Below the pieces are notes generated by a model that saw only the letters and a program-made list of their open reading frames with translations, made no database searches and was not told where the DNA came from. Made by a program: the position numbers and the translations under genes. Below, piece after piece: positions 11,901 through 26,900 of a DNA stretch of 64,000 bases. The DNA comes from Undaria pinnatifida (lineage: Eukaryota; Sar; Phaeophyceae; Laminariales; Alariaceae): the NCBI GenBank assembly GCA_012845835.1, contig JABAKD010000019.1, positions 9,855,736 to 9,919,735 on the forward strand. Reading direction: 5' to 3'. How positions within the stretch are numbered: position 1 is the first letter of the stretch; every line of letters starts with the position of its first letter.

Positions 11901-14900
11901 TGTCACGCGGTCTTTCGACAGTCTACAGCAGTAGTACTACGAACGATCTCCGATACACCCACCGAAGCACGGACTACCGGCCAATTACGCGATCGACAGC
12001 TGGCCGTGGTTGTCACGTGTCTCTGTGTTGGGGGCCCCTGCCCTGCCTCTCGTTGGCTCTTGAGAGTGATGCGTGTACGACAAAACTTGCCTACGAACGG
12101 CACTCGCACTGCACTTTGAGCTATTTGCTGTAGTTCTGGTTGCTACTTGTTGCTTCATTATTTGCTAGACGTTTCGCCCTTCAGCTACTGCTGCTACACC
12201 TGCTGTTTTGCTCTTGCCAATGTCGTCAATTGGCGTTCATGCTCGTCGTACATATTGCTGTTCTCACCGAGTACGTACGGGTTTCCTCGTACCTCAACCG
12301 TACGACGACGAGCTCAAAACAGAAGGGAGGTGACATGAAATGGCATGGATAATGGCCACATAGAAGCGAGCACAGCGGGATAGTTCGCTGCGAATCAACC
12401 GCATTCGTTCATGCCTACAGCAGAGGCTGGCTGGAGTGTCAGCGGCCGTGCTGAAGCCAGGGCCACAGGCCGAAGAGACGGCTCTACCTGCTTCGTTTTG
12501 TCTCGAAATTCTGTTACGTGAAAGTATCATGATTTGGGAGTTATTTTGTCACGAAACGTCTTGCCGTCGGTAATTTGTGTCACGAAGTTGTTGGATATCG
12601 TCGGTAAGTTGTGTCACCTTTCAGCTGGCGAAACGAGCACAAACAAAAGCAAAAAAAATCCGAGCAAGAAACCAAACGAACTAGTAAAAAAGTACAGCAA
12701 AGAATCTAACGCTCGAGAGTACGCCACCGCAAAATTCCAAACATTATCACGTACCGTTTGGAAATGATGCAAATTTTGTAAATCATTCAGGCGTTGCAGC
12801 CATTAAGATTCAACAATTTTTCCGGATTTTCTCCTCGACACTCGCTCGTCTCGCTCGGCACCCGTCCGCGTTCACGTCGATGTGCGGAACGGACACGGCA
12901 GGGCGAGGGGCGTTGAACCGCACCCCGAAGGCGGCGCTCAAACCAAGCCATATTCGACCGAGAATTCCAGTTCCGCGAATCGCATACTTTGGCCGAGACA
13001 AAAAACTCCTGACTAAAGTCCATGACACCAAGGAATGACTCGATATTCAAGGAATGAATTTATATATATTTATTTAGCAGCAGGGTATATGACTGACGTA
13101 GCTATGACATGTGATTTTTTGCGGCTGAGACGATCATTTTCGCATTGTTTGCAGAGAAGATTTAGTTGCTCGCGTTAATTCGCGGTAAATCATAGCAAAG
13201 GGCAGAGTAGCTTGGGCAGAGGGACGGGCAGGATAAATGATTGTGCCTGTCCCCCAGCCCCTCTTGCTCCAACCACCAGCAACTGTGATTGCTCGAAATA
13301 TGATAGATCTGCTGATCAACAGGTTACCAGCACAGGATGCTGGATGCTTGACGGGTTGAAAATCGTTGATGTCAGCAGTAGCTAGCGTTTGCTCGCGACA
13401 GCCCATTTTTCTGTCGTATGTACAACAGTTTGGTAGTTGAATTCATTTTAAATCAACCGTTTTCCCTCACACCAAAGAGGGAAGGAATTGAGAACGAATT
13501 TGCCATCTCCGAAACATAACATTTGATATGTGTTTTGTGCCGTGCATTTTCCTAAAAAAACGCCTGGTACGATATATGTCATCCGGTTTTGCAGATATAA
13601 TGGTGACGGTTGACGATTGTAAGGGAATTGTTGTTGTTGTTCTCACATTAACTCGCATAATCAAGTCCGTGGTCACGGGGCAGGCTCCAGTCACTCAGGA
13701 GCTGAGGAATACCCCAGGGAAAAAACACAAATATACCAAAGGTGGGACACGCATATATCACAGCTAACAAAATTTATGCCCCTGCCAAAAACATATACAA
13801 AGTGAAATCGGGAGTCAGCCTGGTCCATACTGATGCATACGTCTCACTTATCGCGCCTGGAAAAACCGACTATACTTTGCTTGCCCCACCCAGGAAAAAC
13901 TACCACGCATATATTACACGTAGTACGTATCACTACGCATATGCATGCCAGACGCAAGTCAAGTAGAAAAAAGAAACGGAAAAAAGATACAAAGAGAAAG
14001 GAAGGGAAAGGAAAGGAAAGAAAAGGATAGAAAAGAAACCGAAAAAGGGAAGGAAAGAAAAGAAAAGACAAGAAAGCAAAAAAGACAAGTCAAGAAGAGG
14101 AAGCAAGGAAAGGAAAAGATGAAAAACGTTCTACTAGCAGGCCCTAAAAACTTACAAAAGGACGGCATTGGGCTCACAGAGGGTATCAAGTGCATCAATG
14201 GCACTGGGAAGAGAACGTAACAAGGCGAAGCAGTCACGGCGGCATCACGCTAACTTGTGACGGCCATTGGAAGTTTCACAAATTTCAAGACGATGATGGC
14301 CAGACCCAGACCCAGACTTCAGTCTCTTGAGCACGACGCGCCCCCTCCGCCCCCCCCCCCTTCCCCCTCCCCCGCTCTCTCCCTCCCCCCTCCCCCCGGC
14401 CGCTTAGAGATGCCGATGGTGAATGGCGCTGCCGCGGCCTTTGCGCGTCGATCTGCAACTTGGCGTCTCTCCGTCTCATGCCATTCCCGTATGAACAACT
14501 CGGCTCCCTCCTCGAGTCGTCGAGCCATCTGCTGGCGTTCTGAGCAGCCATTCGCCACCCTTTAAATTTCACAACCTGATACCGACATATCTTTCTTCAG
14601 ATGAGCCTTCCAGTCCTTCTCTTGCCCCCCTGAGTAGCCCTTACACCAAACAAGCTCCCTAAACGTCACCCTCTGTGGCAGACGCTCCTCCCCCATACGT
14701 GCTACGAATCCTGCAGACAATATCCTCTGTTTGCGCACTATCTCCTCTATGCTATTGGAAACTGTCTTGGAAAGCGCGTCGTCGTACGATAGGGTGTGGT
14801 CGTCGCGCTTCCGGTTCCGTCATCCGAGGCATCGGAGGAGCATGGAGTGGTGAACCCGTCGTAACCTGCCATAGTCAGGCTTGTTCGAGTTCTATGTCAT

Positions 14901-17900
14901 GCAACCGTAGAGTAGTATAACGATCATCTCGGCTTTCGGCAACCGCACCTTCAACCGTAATCACACACCCGGGCGATCATAGATTTCCATCTTGTATCGC
15001 TGCAAACACGCCCATGCCCTCTGAAGACGCGGCGTTGTTTGAATGCTAAGGTGTCTGTTTGCGGTGATAGCCCCGCCCAAGTACACAAACTCGATTGTTT
15101 GTATGCCTGGCCGGCTGCATTGATTGAACGACGCCTTCCCCCCACCCTTCGTTTGCAGACACATGGTCTCTATTTTTGCCTCGGAGACCGTGCGCCCGAA
15201 CGCCGAGCACGCAGTTACGATCACCGTCATCATCTTTTCAGCCCTTTCGATGATCGCGATACGATGCCCGCATCGTCAGCGCACAGAATACACCATATTA
15301 TCTGCACCTCCACCTCCTTCCCCCTCCGCCGGTCGACTTTGCCTGTGCGTGAAGTGCCCTCTTTTTCGCCTTTCTTTCGTTGGAGCTGCACCATGTTATC
15401 CGTGATGGCTGCATCAGCGAGGAAGTGGTTCTTCGCCACACGCAGTACCGCCGTGAAGAACATGTTGAACAGCAGAGGCGCGAGCACGCATCCTTGCCTG
15501 AGACCTTGCCTGGTTAGAACCAGTAGTGTAATATTCACAGTATGCACGAGAGATGATGCCACATACTACGTGGTATTTTGCAGTTTGGTCGTCTTTTACA
15601 TTGCGGGCTACTTCCAGAATAGCTGGTTGTCAATCTCAAGGGCGATATAGCATAGTGCGGCACACGAAATGAAAAAACCGGTAGTAAGGAAATATAGTGT
15701 GAGGAAAAATAGTATCACTCACGTGATATGAGGCAATATGTGGTGGGAATATAGGCATGTGTTTTTCTTGTTAAACTGGATATTCCACCCTGCTCTTGTC
15801 CTGGTTATGCCTGCTGTGGTATGAATATGATATTGCATTCTGACTCGCTTTGCTTGACTAATGTAATTTGGATTATATCAAGCCCCCTTTTGTTAGATCG
15901 CCCCCTCAACGCCCCCCGCTATTGTCATGCGCGTGTGCAGATTGTTATGGTAAGCGGTATCTGTACGCCGGACCCAAAATAATGAGCAGGTGGAATGGGG
16001 TAGATGATAAGGTTTTTATAGTTCACAGGTGCTCAAACATTTTATGTACGTAGCATACGAGCATTTTGGGCACAGAAGAAAGTGGCCAATATACTTGCGT
16101 TAGTTATGGAGTACCTGATACCGTATCCTATATACTCGTTTTAGTCAAGGTTGACAAACAGTTTAAAGGGTCGTGTTCTCTTTATCGGGGTAGCTTATCA
16201 AGTAGCAGCATGAAATAACACTCTTGCAGCACGGTGATACTACGTGTCGCTCTTCCGAGAAGGAACATGCGGAATAACTTGACCCTCGATACAACAACCT
16301 CGTCACGTGTAACGAGAAGTTTGCGCCCTGACTTATCGGTACTCTGAAACATAAAGAAGCACGAGGTTGAATTCGTGCTATACCGGCATCAAACAGTTGT
16401 CGAGTCAACTCTGCAATATAGTGACTTATTGCGGGATTTGATAGATTTTAGCGGGGTTTGCGGTGAATGGTGATATATGCGCTAGTTCGGGTAGGAGAAA
16501 CCCGCTTGAGGGAGGTCTCAAACTCGACGAGTTCTGAGTCTGAACGCGAGGGCGACTGGTCTTTTTCGCGAGCTGGTCGGATGCTTGATGTGGCTTGCTA
16601 ACCAGACACGTCCGGACAATGCGAACGCTTTGAGAGCACACGAATTCACCTCGAAAGGTACACTGGAAGCCTGCAGAGGGTATTTTCCCTTCATCGGTAT
16701 TTTATGATGAAACATTTTTATTGAAAAATGGTACAATACCTCATGATTTAGTACGCTAGATTCGATGTTTCTACAGTTTAATAATTATATTTGACATTTT
16801 AATTTCCATTTCAGTGGTGAATCAGGGACGGTGGATAATACGGAGTATATTATGAGCTGCAAGTATGAGATTTTTGGGACTTGGGGACGGCAACGGTTTG
16901 GGTAAACTACCCGAGGTCATCCCTGCGTAAACATTCTATGTTTTTCTCAACTAACCCAGTAATGAGACCCAGCTGAGCCAAATCGTTTAGTTTATATTCT
17001 GCCTGAAGGGGTCACGCCCACATATTACCGCTTGTGCGGAGTAGTATTCGCTTGGCCACTTAAGGAGACTAAGGCTCGTCAAAAATTTTCAAAAATTGTA
17101 GCGTCAGCTGTGAGTACGACCGATTTAATTTGGAGAAAGGTCTCAAACTCGATGAGTTCGATACGTTTGAACCCGAGGGCGACTAAGTTTTTCGGGAGCT
17201 GATTGAAACTTTGACGTTTCTCGATTCAGGGAATTTTCTTGAGGATTCTGCAAATATTGGCTCGAGTTTGGTACTTTTAGAAGTGCATGGTATTTTATGC
17301 GGCAAATACCGGTTTCTTGAATTTTGAATTAGTACTTTTTCACGATTGCGTTGTCTAGTATGGCAGTATTTTGCTCTGGATTTGAGCATTTGGAATCTGA
17401 ATGGATTTTTAGTATGTACCCAGCCAGGGGACATTGTATATAATTCGAAAGGGAGGTTTGATATTTCTGTCCGATCACACTTGTAGGCAACCTTATTCTA
17501 TGGAGCTGACAACCGTTTTATATAGAAAGATGAGTGCTGAGTATAGGGCCGATCTTTGAGTTTTTGGATTTTGGAATTTCGATTTCAGATTTGAGTTTTT
17601 GGTCTATGGATTTGGGATTTGGGTTTTTGTTTTTGGAGTTAGGATTTTGCGACCAAGATCTCAGGTTCGCAAAGATTGATGTTGGATACTGTCTCTGGAT
17701 TGTATCCCTAGATTTATGGAGCTCTTTTCAAGGACAATGGTATTGCAATCTTTCGTTCTGTTCATATTATTATTGACCGTATTTTTCATTGAATCGTTTT
17801 ACCCTGATGATATGACAGTATAGCATCATGACGTATTATTTACGAAGCAGAGGGGCTGTTGATTGCATGCTTGGATATTATACGGACATGCCGACGGTTG

Positions 17901-20900
17901 AGTATGGTACGGGCTTCCAGTGATAGATTGGCGACATGGTAGCGGGATTTAGGGAATAGTGGAAATTTTCTGGCTGTCTCGCCGTCACTTCTTGTTGTTA
18001 TTGTTCTACCGAGTGCGCCCTCTTCTCTCCACGTTGCGCCCCCGCATGGAGCTGTCTTAATAATATGTTGATGACGCAGTTATCTACGTGCTGCTGACCC
18101 ACTAAACCGTGGCTGCTTGTGCAACGGGTAAGCCCTCTACGCTTCGTGGCATCAACAAACAGTGTCCGTTTTAGTTCGTCCTTGGGGGGTATGGAGGCGA
18201 TGATGGCGGCACTTTTTACATGCATGCTTAAGTCATCATATTTTACTTTCCGGCTCAACTCGTAACAGATTTTACCCTCAGCGACCTTCTGGACAAGCTC
18301 CGGCCACAGATGTCTTCCCCCCTCCCCCCCGGGTACGCGCCTTCACTTGTAACGGGCATAGAGTTCAACATTCCTGGTTTTCAGCTTGTTATGCTGGTCG
18401 ACTTCATCGAAGTTTTGTTAACTCACGCTTTCGCTCTTTCTCCGCGATATATGACAGTCATTTTTAAGCAAGAAAGGTCCTCAGGAGCACGAGTATCACT
18501 CGGGATGATTCGAACCCGCGTCATCAACTTTACTCGTACGGACGATATTCACTTGCTACAGAGCAGAGCCGCTGCAACATTCTAACTACGCTAGGCGTAA
18601 TCAAGGACTACGGCAAGGACGTATATTGTCATTCTTTCTCTTTCATGTAATTTTCGCCGCTGCGGCGCCGTTTTGGTACATTTTAATGAGAACCCAGACA
18701 TTTTGAGGGGCGTGGTTCACCTCGAGGAGGACATCGGGGAGGGCGGTGTGGAGGTTGAACCACTAGCATGTGTGCGCAGGTGAGAACCCGGCGTATGGTG
18801 TACGCCGACGATGCAGGCATTGTGTCTAGGTCGGCGGAAGGCATTGCGAAGATGATGGCGGTCATGGTGACGGTTTTTGAATCAGCAGGCCTCACCGTGT
18901 CCGAAAACAAACGCAGAAATGGTGCTGCGCACACCCAATCAGGCACTCCGTACCTCACCGCTCGTCGTCGAAGCAGCGGGCCAGATATATATGCAGACGA
19001 TGAAATTGCTGTACATGAGCGGTCTTATCGACGCAAGCACTGACAATATGCCAAAAATCAAACGACGGATCCGACTCGCGCAGGTATGCTACGACCGGTT
19101 CAAGCGTGGGCCGTACGGTATGGAGGATGCCCGGTTCAGACTCAAGGTGCGCCTGCCAAAGACCGAGGTGGTGAAGATCCTGCTGTACGGAATTGCGAGC
19201 TAGGCCCTTGGCCCGGAGCACTTCACTGAGTTCCGAACCGCACGCCACAGCTCCCTCCTAATGGTCATTGGATTCCAGCACCGACATCGCACCGACCACC
19301 TCATGCCGTACGTCAAAGCTGTCAAGAAGGCACAATGTAAGGGCGTTGAGACGACCATCCGCGAACGACGCCTCCTCTTTGCAGGAGCCGTACAACGGAC
19401 GACAAATGAGCGGCTGACTCATCGTGTCATGTTCGGGACAATGGCTGGTGGGGAGATCCCGGGACCAGGCCGACCAGAAAAGAACCGGGCCCAATGTCTA
19501 GCAGACATCAGGGCATTTCAGGTCACCGAGGGGTCCACCGATGATAGCTCCCCTTTGCTGTTCGGAATAGAGATGGTGCTATGGCCAAAGGCGGCTAAGA
19601 AGAGTGAGAACTGGCACCGGGGGGTCGTCGACGCGGCGGACCGCTTCGTGACGAGATGGCACAGGGGCGACGCGGAGAAGAGCTGGCTACGCCACGCGGC
19701 AGTGGACGCCAAGAAAGAGCACAACAAGGGGAAAACGTGGGGGGGGGGGGGGGGGGGTACTGATACCTACAATAGCTGTCGACGAATGCAAAAATGAAAC
19801 GTAAGAACGTGTAGCAAGGTAAATAAGTAGAGCGTGGGGGGGGGGGGGGGTACTGATACCTACAACAGCTGTCGACGAATGCAAAAATGAAACCATAGAA
19901 CGTGTAGCAAGGTAAATAAGCAGAGCGTGTGCTACTACTATAATATACCATATATACCCCGCACGACCGCCTAGACCCAGCACCGCCCGTACAGCAACCC
20001 CCTACATATACGCGCGATCAGAAGATCACACACAAGTTGCTAAGGTCAGTGTCGACCAAGTACTTGATCTCATAGCTGGAGTGTATTTTAATGTTGTATG
20101 TGACCTAAACCTCTTGAAAACCCTGTTTTTTCTTTTTTCTTTCTCCTCGCTCTCTCTTGCTCAACGCCCACCCTAAGATCGAAATCGGCCAGCGTAATAA
20201 GCACTTCCACCCCCTGGATATCGCCTCATTATCTTTTTAGAGCCGTCCATGCCGCTGCTGCAATGCCCCCCCCTCCCCCGCCCCCAACGTCCCCTCCTTC
20301 CCCACCACCCGCACCATCGCCTAGACCTAGCACCACGCGTTTAGCAAACCCCTCATCTATACGACCTAACCCCCCCGCCCCCGCCCCCCTCTCCCCCCGC
20401 CACATCCCCCCCCCCCACAAGAAGGATTTATATTTTCCACTCAAAAATTGAGCTGCCCCACCCGCCCCCCACCCCGACTTCCCCCTTCCCGCCCCCCTTT
20501 TGATCTAAATCAGGCCCCCACGTCCTTACAAACTCCGCCCTTCCCTCACCGGCTATTCGACTTACATGATTCACTTGATGAACTGATGCATTTCCTTCCA
20601 CAGCTGTCAGATTTTGTCCCCCTCAGAAAGGGGTTTTGTAGTTTCCGCGCACAGACTGCCTAACATCACCCTGTTGACCCTGATAGCTACACTGTAGTTG
20701 CAAGGGGAGTCGCCGACCACAACCCGTAATACGCGCGATCGGAGTATCACACACAGCTTGCAAAGATGAGCTTTCGACAAAATATTTGATCTCACAGCTG
20801 GAGTGTATTTCATTTTTTATAACATTATTATAGTTTATACTATAGCCCTGACCCTCCTACAGTGAGTGATATATTTTGCTTTTGTGTTGATTTTTTCTTT

Positions 20901-23900
20901 GAGTTCAATGGAGGAAGCACGAAAGCGGCAGCAGTGACACTCTTGTTGTCTTGCTTGCTTGCTTCGGCCTCTTGTTTTTGCCTTGTTTCCCTCTTTGTTC
21001 CCTTATTACCCCTCCATACCGGCCCTATGCCGGTGTTTTCCTCTTCTTTGTGTTGTTTTCGTCCGTGTAACAGTAGTTATCTGTTCCTCTTCAGCACGTC
21101 TGCTGTTATTCTTGGAGTCTTTCTGGGCTCCTTGCATCATATTCTTCAGGACTCCTGTTGTTTGTTACTGCTTTTAATGGTCTGGCTTGTTTGTTGTGTT
21201 TCGGTACCCCGGTACGCTAGCATTTCACTCGGCTTACTTTGATTAATTGCGGTTGTTTTTCGTTTCCTTTTACTTTTTCACAGTCAGTGACCACACCATT
21301 TGTATCTTTCTAGAATGGGGAATCAGCACTTACACTGAGTCTACTGATGCCGTGGGGTGGAAATACCGGTTCAACGTGAAGAAAACCCACAGTATAGATG
21401 CGGGTGATACAACTTCCGTGCGCAGAACAAGTTTGAACGTCTTCGTCTTGTTGACCCTGGCATTAGCACGGGGGTCACCGGTCTGCATCCTTCACGAGGA
21501 TATACACACGCCGTAACAAGCGCGACCGGAGTATCACACGCAGCTTGCAAAGCTGAATTTTGGTCAACAAACTTTTTTGGTCGATCCCGCATCTGAAGTG
21601 TATTTTATCATTTTCAAAATATAGGCGGAACACAACACTACAACACGATCTACTCTGGACTGTAGTATTATAAGTACGAGTACAACCGCTATATTTGGGA
21701 TATATGTGTTACTTGTGACTGTCTCGTCGTGTAGTTTGCGTCCCAAGAGCTCGTCTCTCTATGAAACATCAGCTCGGACACTGGTTGTGCTGGGATATGA
21801 AGAACACACACAAGGGACGTGCAGGCATCTCCGTCGTCAGACCTCGTGAGCACGAGACAGGCCATGCGGCAATGTTTCTGTTTCCATGCATACTTGTAGT
21901 ACATATAGCTTTGCAGTCACGGTTACCTGATACCTGGTACAGTTTAAGGGGGCTCAGTTTGGGCGAAGTACATGTTCAAGAGAGGCACAAGTTGCTTGGC
22001 ACATGTCGCGCTTCAAGGTGAGAACCCCGAAACCCTCGAACCCTCTCTCAATCCGAGCGAATCCAGTGTTATGTCGTTCGTTAATGTTCGAGATGTTGCG
22101 CACTTCTGGCCATGAAGAGTTCGTTATATTACGCGTTTAGTGCAACTTTGCTAAACAGCCTATTTGGTATATGTCGTACTACTGACTGCAGTATTAGTCA
22201 GGACGTTAGCAAAGTCAAACCATCAATATGTAGGATGAACGACTTCATTGTTCGCGTTGTTCGCTGTAGAAAACACTACTGCTGTGCATATAATCAATTG
22301 CATACTATGATTCCTCGTGAGGTATAGCATTTATCTTACTAATGGTCGCTTGCGAAGTCTATGTTCCGAATACCATACGTTCTACCATTATTACTGTGTG
22401 TGTGTGTTCTTCACATTAAACCGTTCTTCTACTCGTCGACATCCAGCACACCCAGTGTCCGTACTGATTCTTCACCCTAGAAAGATCAGCTCTGTGGTCA
22501 CAAGCTACGACACAGAGATAATGCATCGTAATGCATTCGACAACGCAATGTCATGCCCTAGTACTGGGTACGACAGGCACAACATACATACGTCAGCAAC
22601 AGAAATACATTGGAAGAGAGAAATACGAAATAAACAAAAACGAAAACAAAAACAAAAAACAAAAACAAAATAAGAAAACAAATAAAAACAAAGATAAAAA
22701 TAAAACAAAAAATGAAACAAACAAAATGAAGGGGAAATCGAAGACACAACCCAACCGGAAAGGAGAGCCAAAGCTCGGAAAAGAAACATAATAAAATGAA
22801 ATAAAATAAAGTAAAGTAAAACCAAAATAAGATAATCCGAACACGAGCCAAAAACCTGGACACGCAAGGAGGGAACAAAGGGGAAAAAAATACCCCAGAA
22901 AAAGACGAAAAGTGCTATGTACCTACTAGTCGGCCTGGTACCTTGCTACCCTGTCTGCCATCTCCTTCCTGCCTTCGTCCACCGCGGTCTCCCTTCTATT
23001 CCTCCTGTTGCCCCCCCTGCCCCCATTCCCGTGGACGGCTTTCCTTCTACTCCTCCTGTTTCCCCCCCTCCCCCCTTTGTGTTCTTCTCATTAAACCAAA
23101 ATACCTTGTAAAAGAGAGAAACAACGAAAGAAACCAAGACAAAATAAATAAATAAATAAATAAATAAATAAAAGGGGAGCCAAAGCTCGGGAGATAGAAA
23201 CATACCCCGAGCATGAGCCAAAATGGACATGCAAGGGGGAACAAAAAAGGGAAAAAAATACCCCGGAAAAAAGAAACAAGTAAAAGACTGTACATAGTTC
23301 TTAATATTATACGAAAACCTCTATTGCATCAAGTAGAGAGATTAGTGTAGTAGATAGATCTACTCCACCTGGCACACCCCGACGCCGATATACGCCGATT
23401 GGGTGGTTTCGTCTGCCTTGCTGCCCAATGTTTGCCTAATTTTGTGCCGTGTCTTGAGTGCAAAGAATGACAAAATGCGGACACCGCTGTCAAACAAAAC
23501 AGTAGTCTAAGCAGGTGACATACCATGCGGGGAGTGTTCTTCATATTAACCCGACATTTTCACCCATCTAAATCCAGCACATACAACCAGCGGCCGTGCT
23601 GATGTCTCATACAGAGACAAGCCCCATAGCCACAAACCACGAGACTGAGGTACGCATTGCGAACACAGCAGTACGCGTAACACAACACCACAACACTCAC
23701 GAACAAGACCAGCGATGCTTCCAGCGGCTCCCGTCAGCGCTCATCCAGGGGGCCAGATGTCGTGTTCCTGTTTTCTCTCTGTCTTGCTAATAGTGCCCAA
23801 GGGTGTGTCGGTTTTTTTTATTCGGGGACCCTTGGTAGTGCCTTACTTTTTATTTTCCATCCCCGCTGGCCTCTATTGCGGGATCTCCTACTGTATTTCT

Positions 23901-26900
23901 CTTCGTGATATTTGCACCAGCTATATACGTCAGCATTCGCTTATTTTGCTTACCAGGTGTGTTTATGGCCCGGGTTGTTTTATGTGTGTGTGTGTGTGTT
24001 CTCGTACCCTGCCCGCCAGCATTTCACTTGTTCTTGGTTACCCTGATGAATTATATATATATTTTTTCCGTCTCACAGTTGTCACAGCAGTAATCTGTGA
24101 CCAAATTGTTGGCATCTCTCCATGAAATGGGATGAAGAATCAGCACCCACACTGACTGGGTGTACTGAATACTCTCGTACCGTTCTCCTTCGGCCTGCCC
24201 CGTCCTTGGGGTGGGCCGAGGAAGCCCGCGAGGACCTGCAGCGGTCTAGCGGCAGTCACACGGGCATCGAGCCTCGGGCTGGGTAGAGAGGGAACCTTGC
24301 GCGGTCTGGCTAGTGAACTGCTCACTCTAAGGACCGCGTGGGGTGGTGGTGATGGGTTTTCTTTTTAACCCCGACGCCGAGGAGTTCATCCCCGGGGCAG
24401 GACGGGTACATCACCACAGCAGAGAGCGCAGCGTGGGCAGCTTGGGGAGTGGAGAGGCTGGCCACCGCGTGGGTACGCGTGCACGACAGGAAGGATGGGA
24501 GTGTCGGCGTTGGCTGGGACGGCTGCACCCAGCCAGCGGAAACCAAGGCGCGAACCGGGCTACGAAACGGAGAGCCACAATCATCACATTAATAGAGAGA
24601 AAAAAGAAACAACAGAAACAGAAACGGAGGGGGGACGAGCCCCTCGTCGGCTGGCTGAGAAAGCAGCACGCGAGACTCGTAAGAGACGGAAGGCGGCACT
24701 TGTGGCGGTAGCGACCTACAACGTGCGTACCCTGGCCGTAAAGGGGAAGAACGGGTATGGGCATGACGAGCGTGTACTGGCGAAAGGCCAGCAACTCGGC
24801 TGTGACTTCATTGGCCTGCAGGAAACTCGACGGCCCGGCAACACGAGATTCAGTGCAGCTGGTTACCATGTTTTTTGCTCAGGTATTTTGGCTTAATGAG
24901 AAGAACACAAAGGGGGGAGGGGGGGGAAACAGGAGGAGTAGAAGGAAAGCCGTCCAAGGGAATGGGGGCAGGGGGGGCAACAGGAGGAATAGAAGGGAGA
25001 CCGCGGTGGACGAAGGCAGGAAGGAGATGGCAGACAGGGTAGCAAGGTACCAGGCCGACTAGTAAGTACATAGCACTTTTCGTCTTTTTCTGGGGTATTT
25101 TTTCCCCTTTGTTCCCTCCTTCCGTGTCCAGGTTTTTGGCTCGTGTTCGGATTATCTTATTTTGGTTTTACTTTACTTTATTTCATTTCATTTTATTGTG
25201 TTTCTTTTCCGAGCTTTGGCTCTCCTTTCCGGTTGGGTTGTTCCTTCGATTTTCCCTTCATTTTGTTTGTTTCATTTTTTGTTTATTTTTATCTTTGTTT
25301 TTATTTGTTTTCTTATTTTGTTTTTGTTTTTTGTTTTTGTTTTTGTTTTTGTTTATTTCGTATTACTCTCTTCCAATGTATTTCTGTTGCTGACGTATGT
25401 ATGTTGTGCCTGTCGTACCCAGTACTAGGGCATGACATTGCGTTGTCGAATGCATTACGATGCATTATCTCTGTGTCGTAGCTTGTGACCACAGAGCTGA
25501 TCTTTCTAGGGTGAAGAATCAGTACGGACACTGGGTGTGCTGGATGTCGACGAGTAGAAGAACGGTTTAATGTGAAGGACACACACACACACACTGATCT
25601 CATTGGCTAAATAGAATTGTGACGAAAACTCACAGCACAGGCAGGCTACAGCAGTGGGCATCGCATGTACAAGGCGGCTGCCCGCTTTCGCACAGTTTTG
25701 GGTACACGTTGTTCAACCCCAGTGCTGCACAATTCGACGACAGTCGACGAGGGAAGAAGATGCTGAAATACTCTCGCGATAAAAAGAAGGCACGTACCGT
25801 AATGGGGAGGGGGGAGAAGGGCCCGCTATGTAACCCCAGATTTGAGCTACTACTGAGAGGAGGCGCGCGAGCAATGGGAGGATAACAAATGGGACAAGAA
25901 AGAAAAAAAAAAAAACGGATCCACCAGCCAAACTACTACTACTATCGAACCGTCGGATCCACAAGATTTCATGTGTGTTCTTTACATTAAATTCATAATT
26001 CCACCCATCTGTATATATGTATTTTCAATCACATCTATTAATAGCAGTATAGAGTATCCGCGGCGACGCTGCTGGAGCAGAGGGGGGAGAAAGAGACGAG
26101 CTCTGTGGTCAGACTACACCCATCCATGTGTAATGCTGTTGTTACCTATTTATGCGTACGTATGAATCATAACTAAACTGGTTGTGTGATACTAGTGCGT
26201 TCATTTTCATTTTTTTGGTATCTTCCTTCATGTTTACCCGTGTTTGTTTTTTTCGTTTTCTGCATTTCGTAGTAGTAGTGTTGTTGGCCTTTCTCCCCTG
26301 CAAGTTGTCAGGTGCGTGTACGTTTTTTTTTGTTTGTTTTTTTCATCTTCCGGTGGATGGGGAAAAATAAAGCTCAAGCTCACCACACTTCCACGTATTT
26401 TCATACGCGTCTTGTTTCCATTTAACTCAATTGCTTTCGCAACCCAACGCTAGCTGGCGCACCCTTCGGATCCCACTGTCTGTAGTGATAGCGTGAGCTG
26501 ACCTTATCAGTGGTCCTCGTTATAAACCCGGCAGCGCAAGGTATAGTTGTATACGGATGCCTGTGTATGTCGACCCGGTCTGTCCCCTGAGCGTCAGGTT
26601 CGGTGGAGATAGCCACCCGGAATGTCATCTAGTGTACGTTCCGCTTTCGTACGGGTATCCAATGGGTATGGAATTGCATGAACTACGATCACCTTGCTGC
26701 ATTTTGATGTACCACTATGTATATGCTTCGAGACGCCGGCTAGCAAGTGAAGCGAACCAAGCAAACATTACAGATCGATGGTTTCATTATGCAGCGGTCT
26801 GGGAATCGCTTCAATTAATTCATACACACCGTCTCCGCGAGCATCCACCCAAAGCAACGGTACAGTTCGATGCGAGTCGACGAGACAAGGGAAGAAATAT

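Larger units (their letters stand above)
9757..13072. mobile_element. 3.3 kb composite insertion present only in the left arm
   Basis: The right arm runs continuously across this point (around 60,700: CTGCTCAATAGTTAGCAG), while the left arm diverges after TGCTAACTA and resumes at AGCAGCAGGGTAT. The insertion holds a tRNA-headed SINE, a family D repeat, a family B retroposon and about 1.2 kb (11,880-13,070) in which nothing was recognised. No clear target duplication was found, so it may be several nested events. Confidence 0.75.
6275..26630 (+). repeat. Giant palindrome, left arm
   Basis: This segment recurs in reverse complement in the right arm. For 6,275 to about 8,100, paired coordinates sum to 70,275 with only one substitution noted (near 7,387). 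Further in, the sum shifts stepwise as insertions accumulate in one arm or the other, and divergence rises to several percent with small indels. Pairing ends at 26,630 opposite 37,874, where the sequences abruptly differ. Matching landmarks include LINE pieces, the CAG-rich frame, the tRNA-like SINE and the G-tract repeats. Confidence 0.93.

Noticed and set aside
18504-18597. A genuine tRNA gene
   Set aside because: A- and B-box sequences are present but the stems do not pair as a tRNA by eye, and the same body follows other copies, so a SINE head is more likely.
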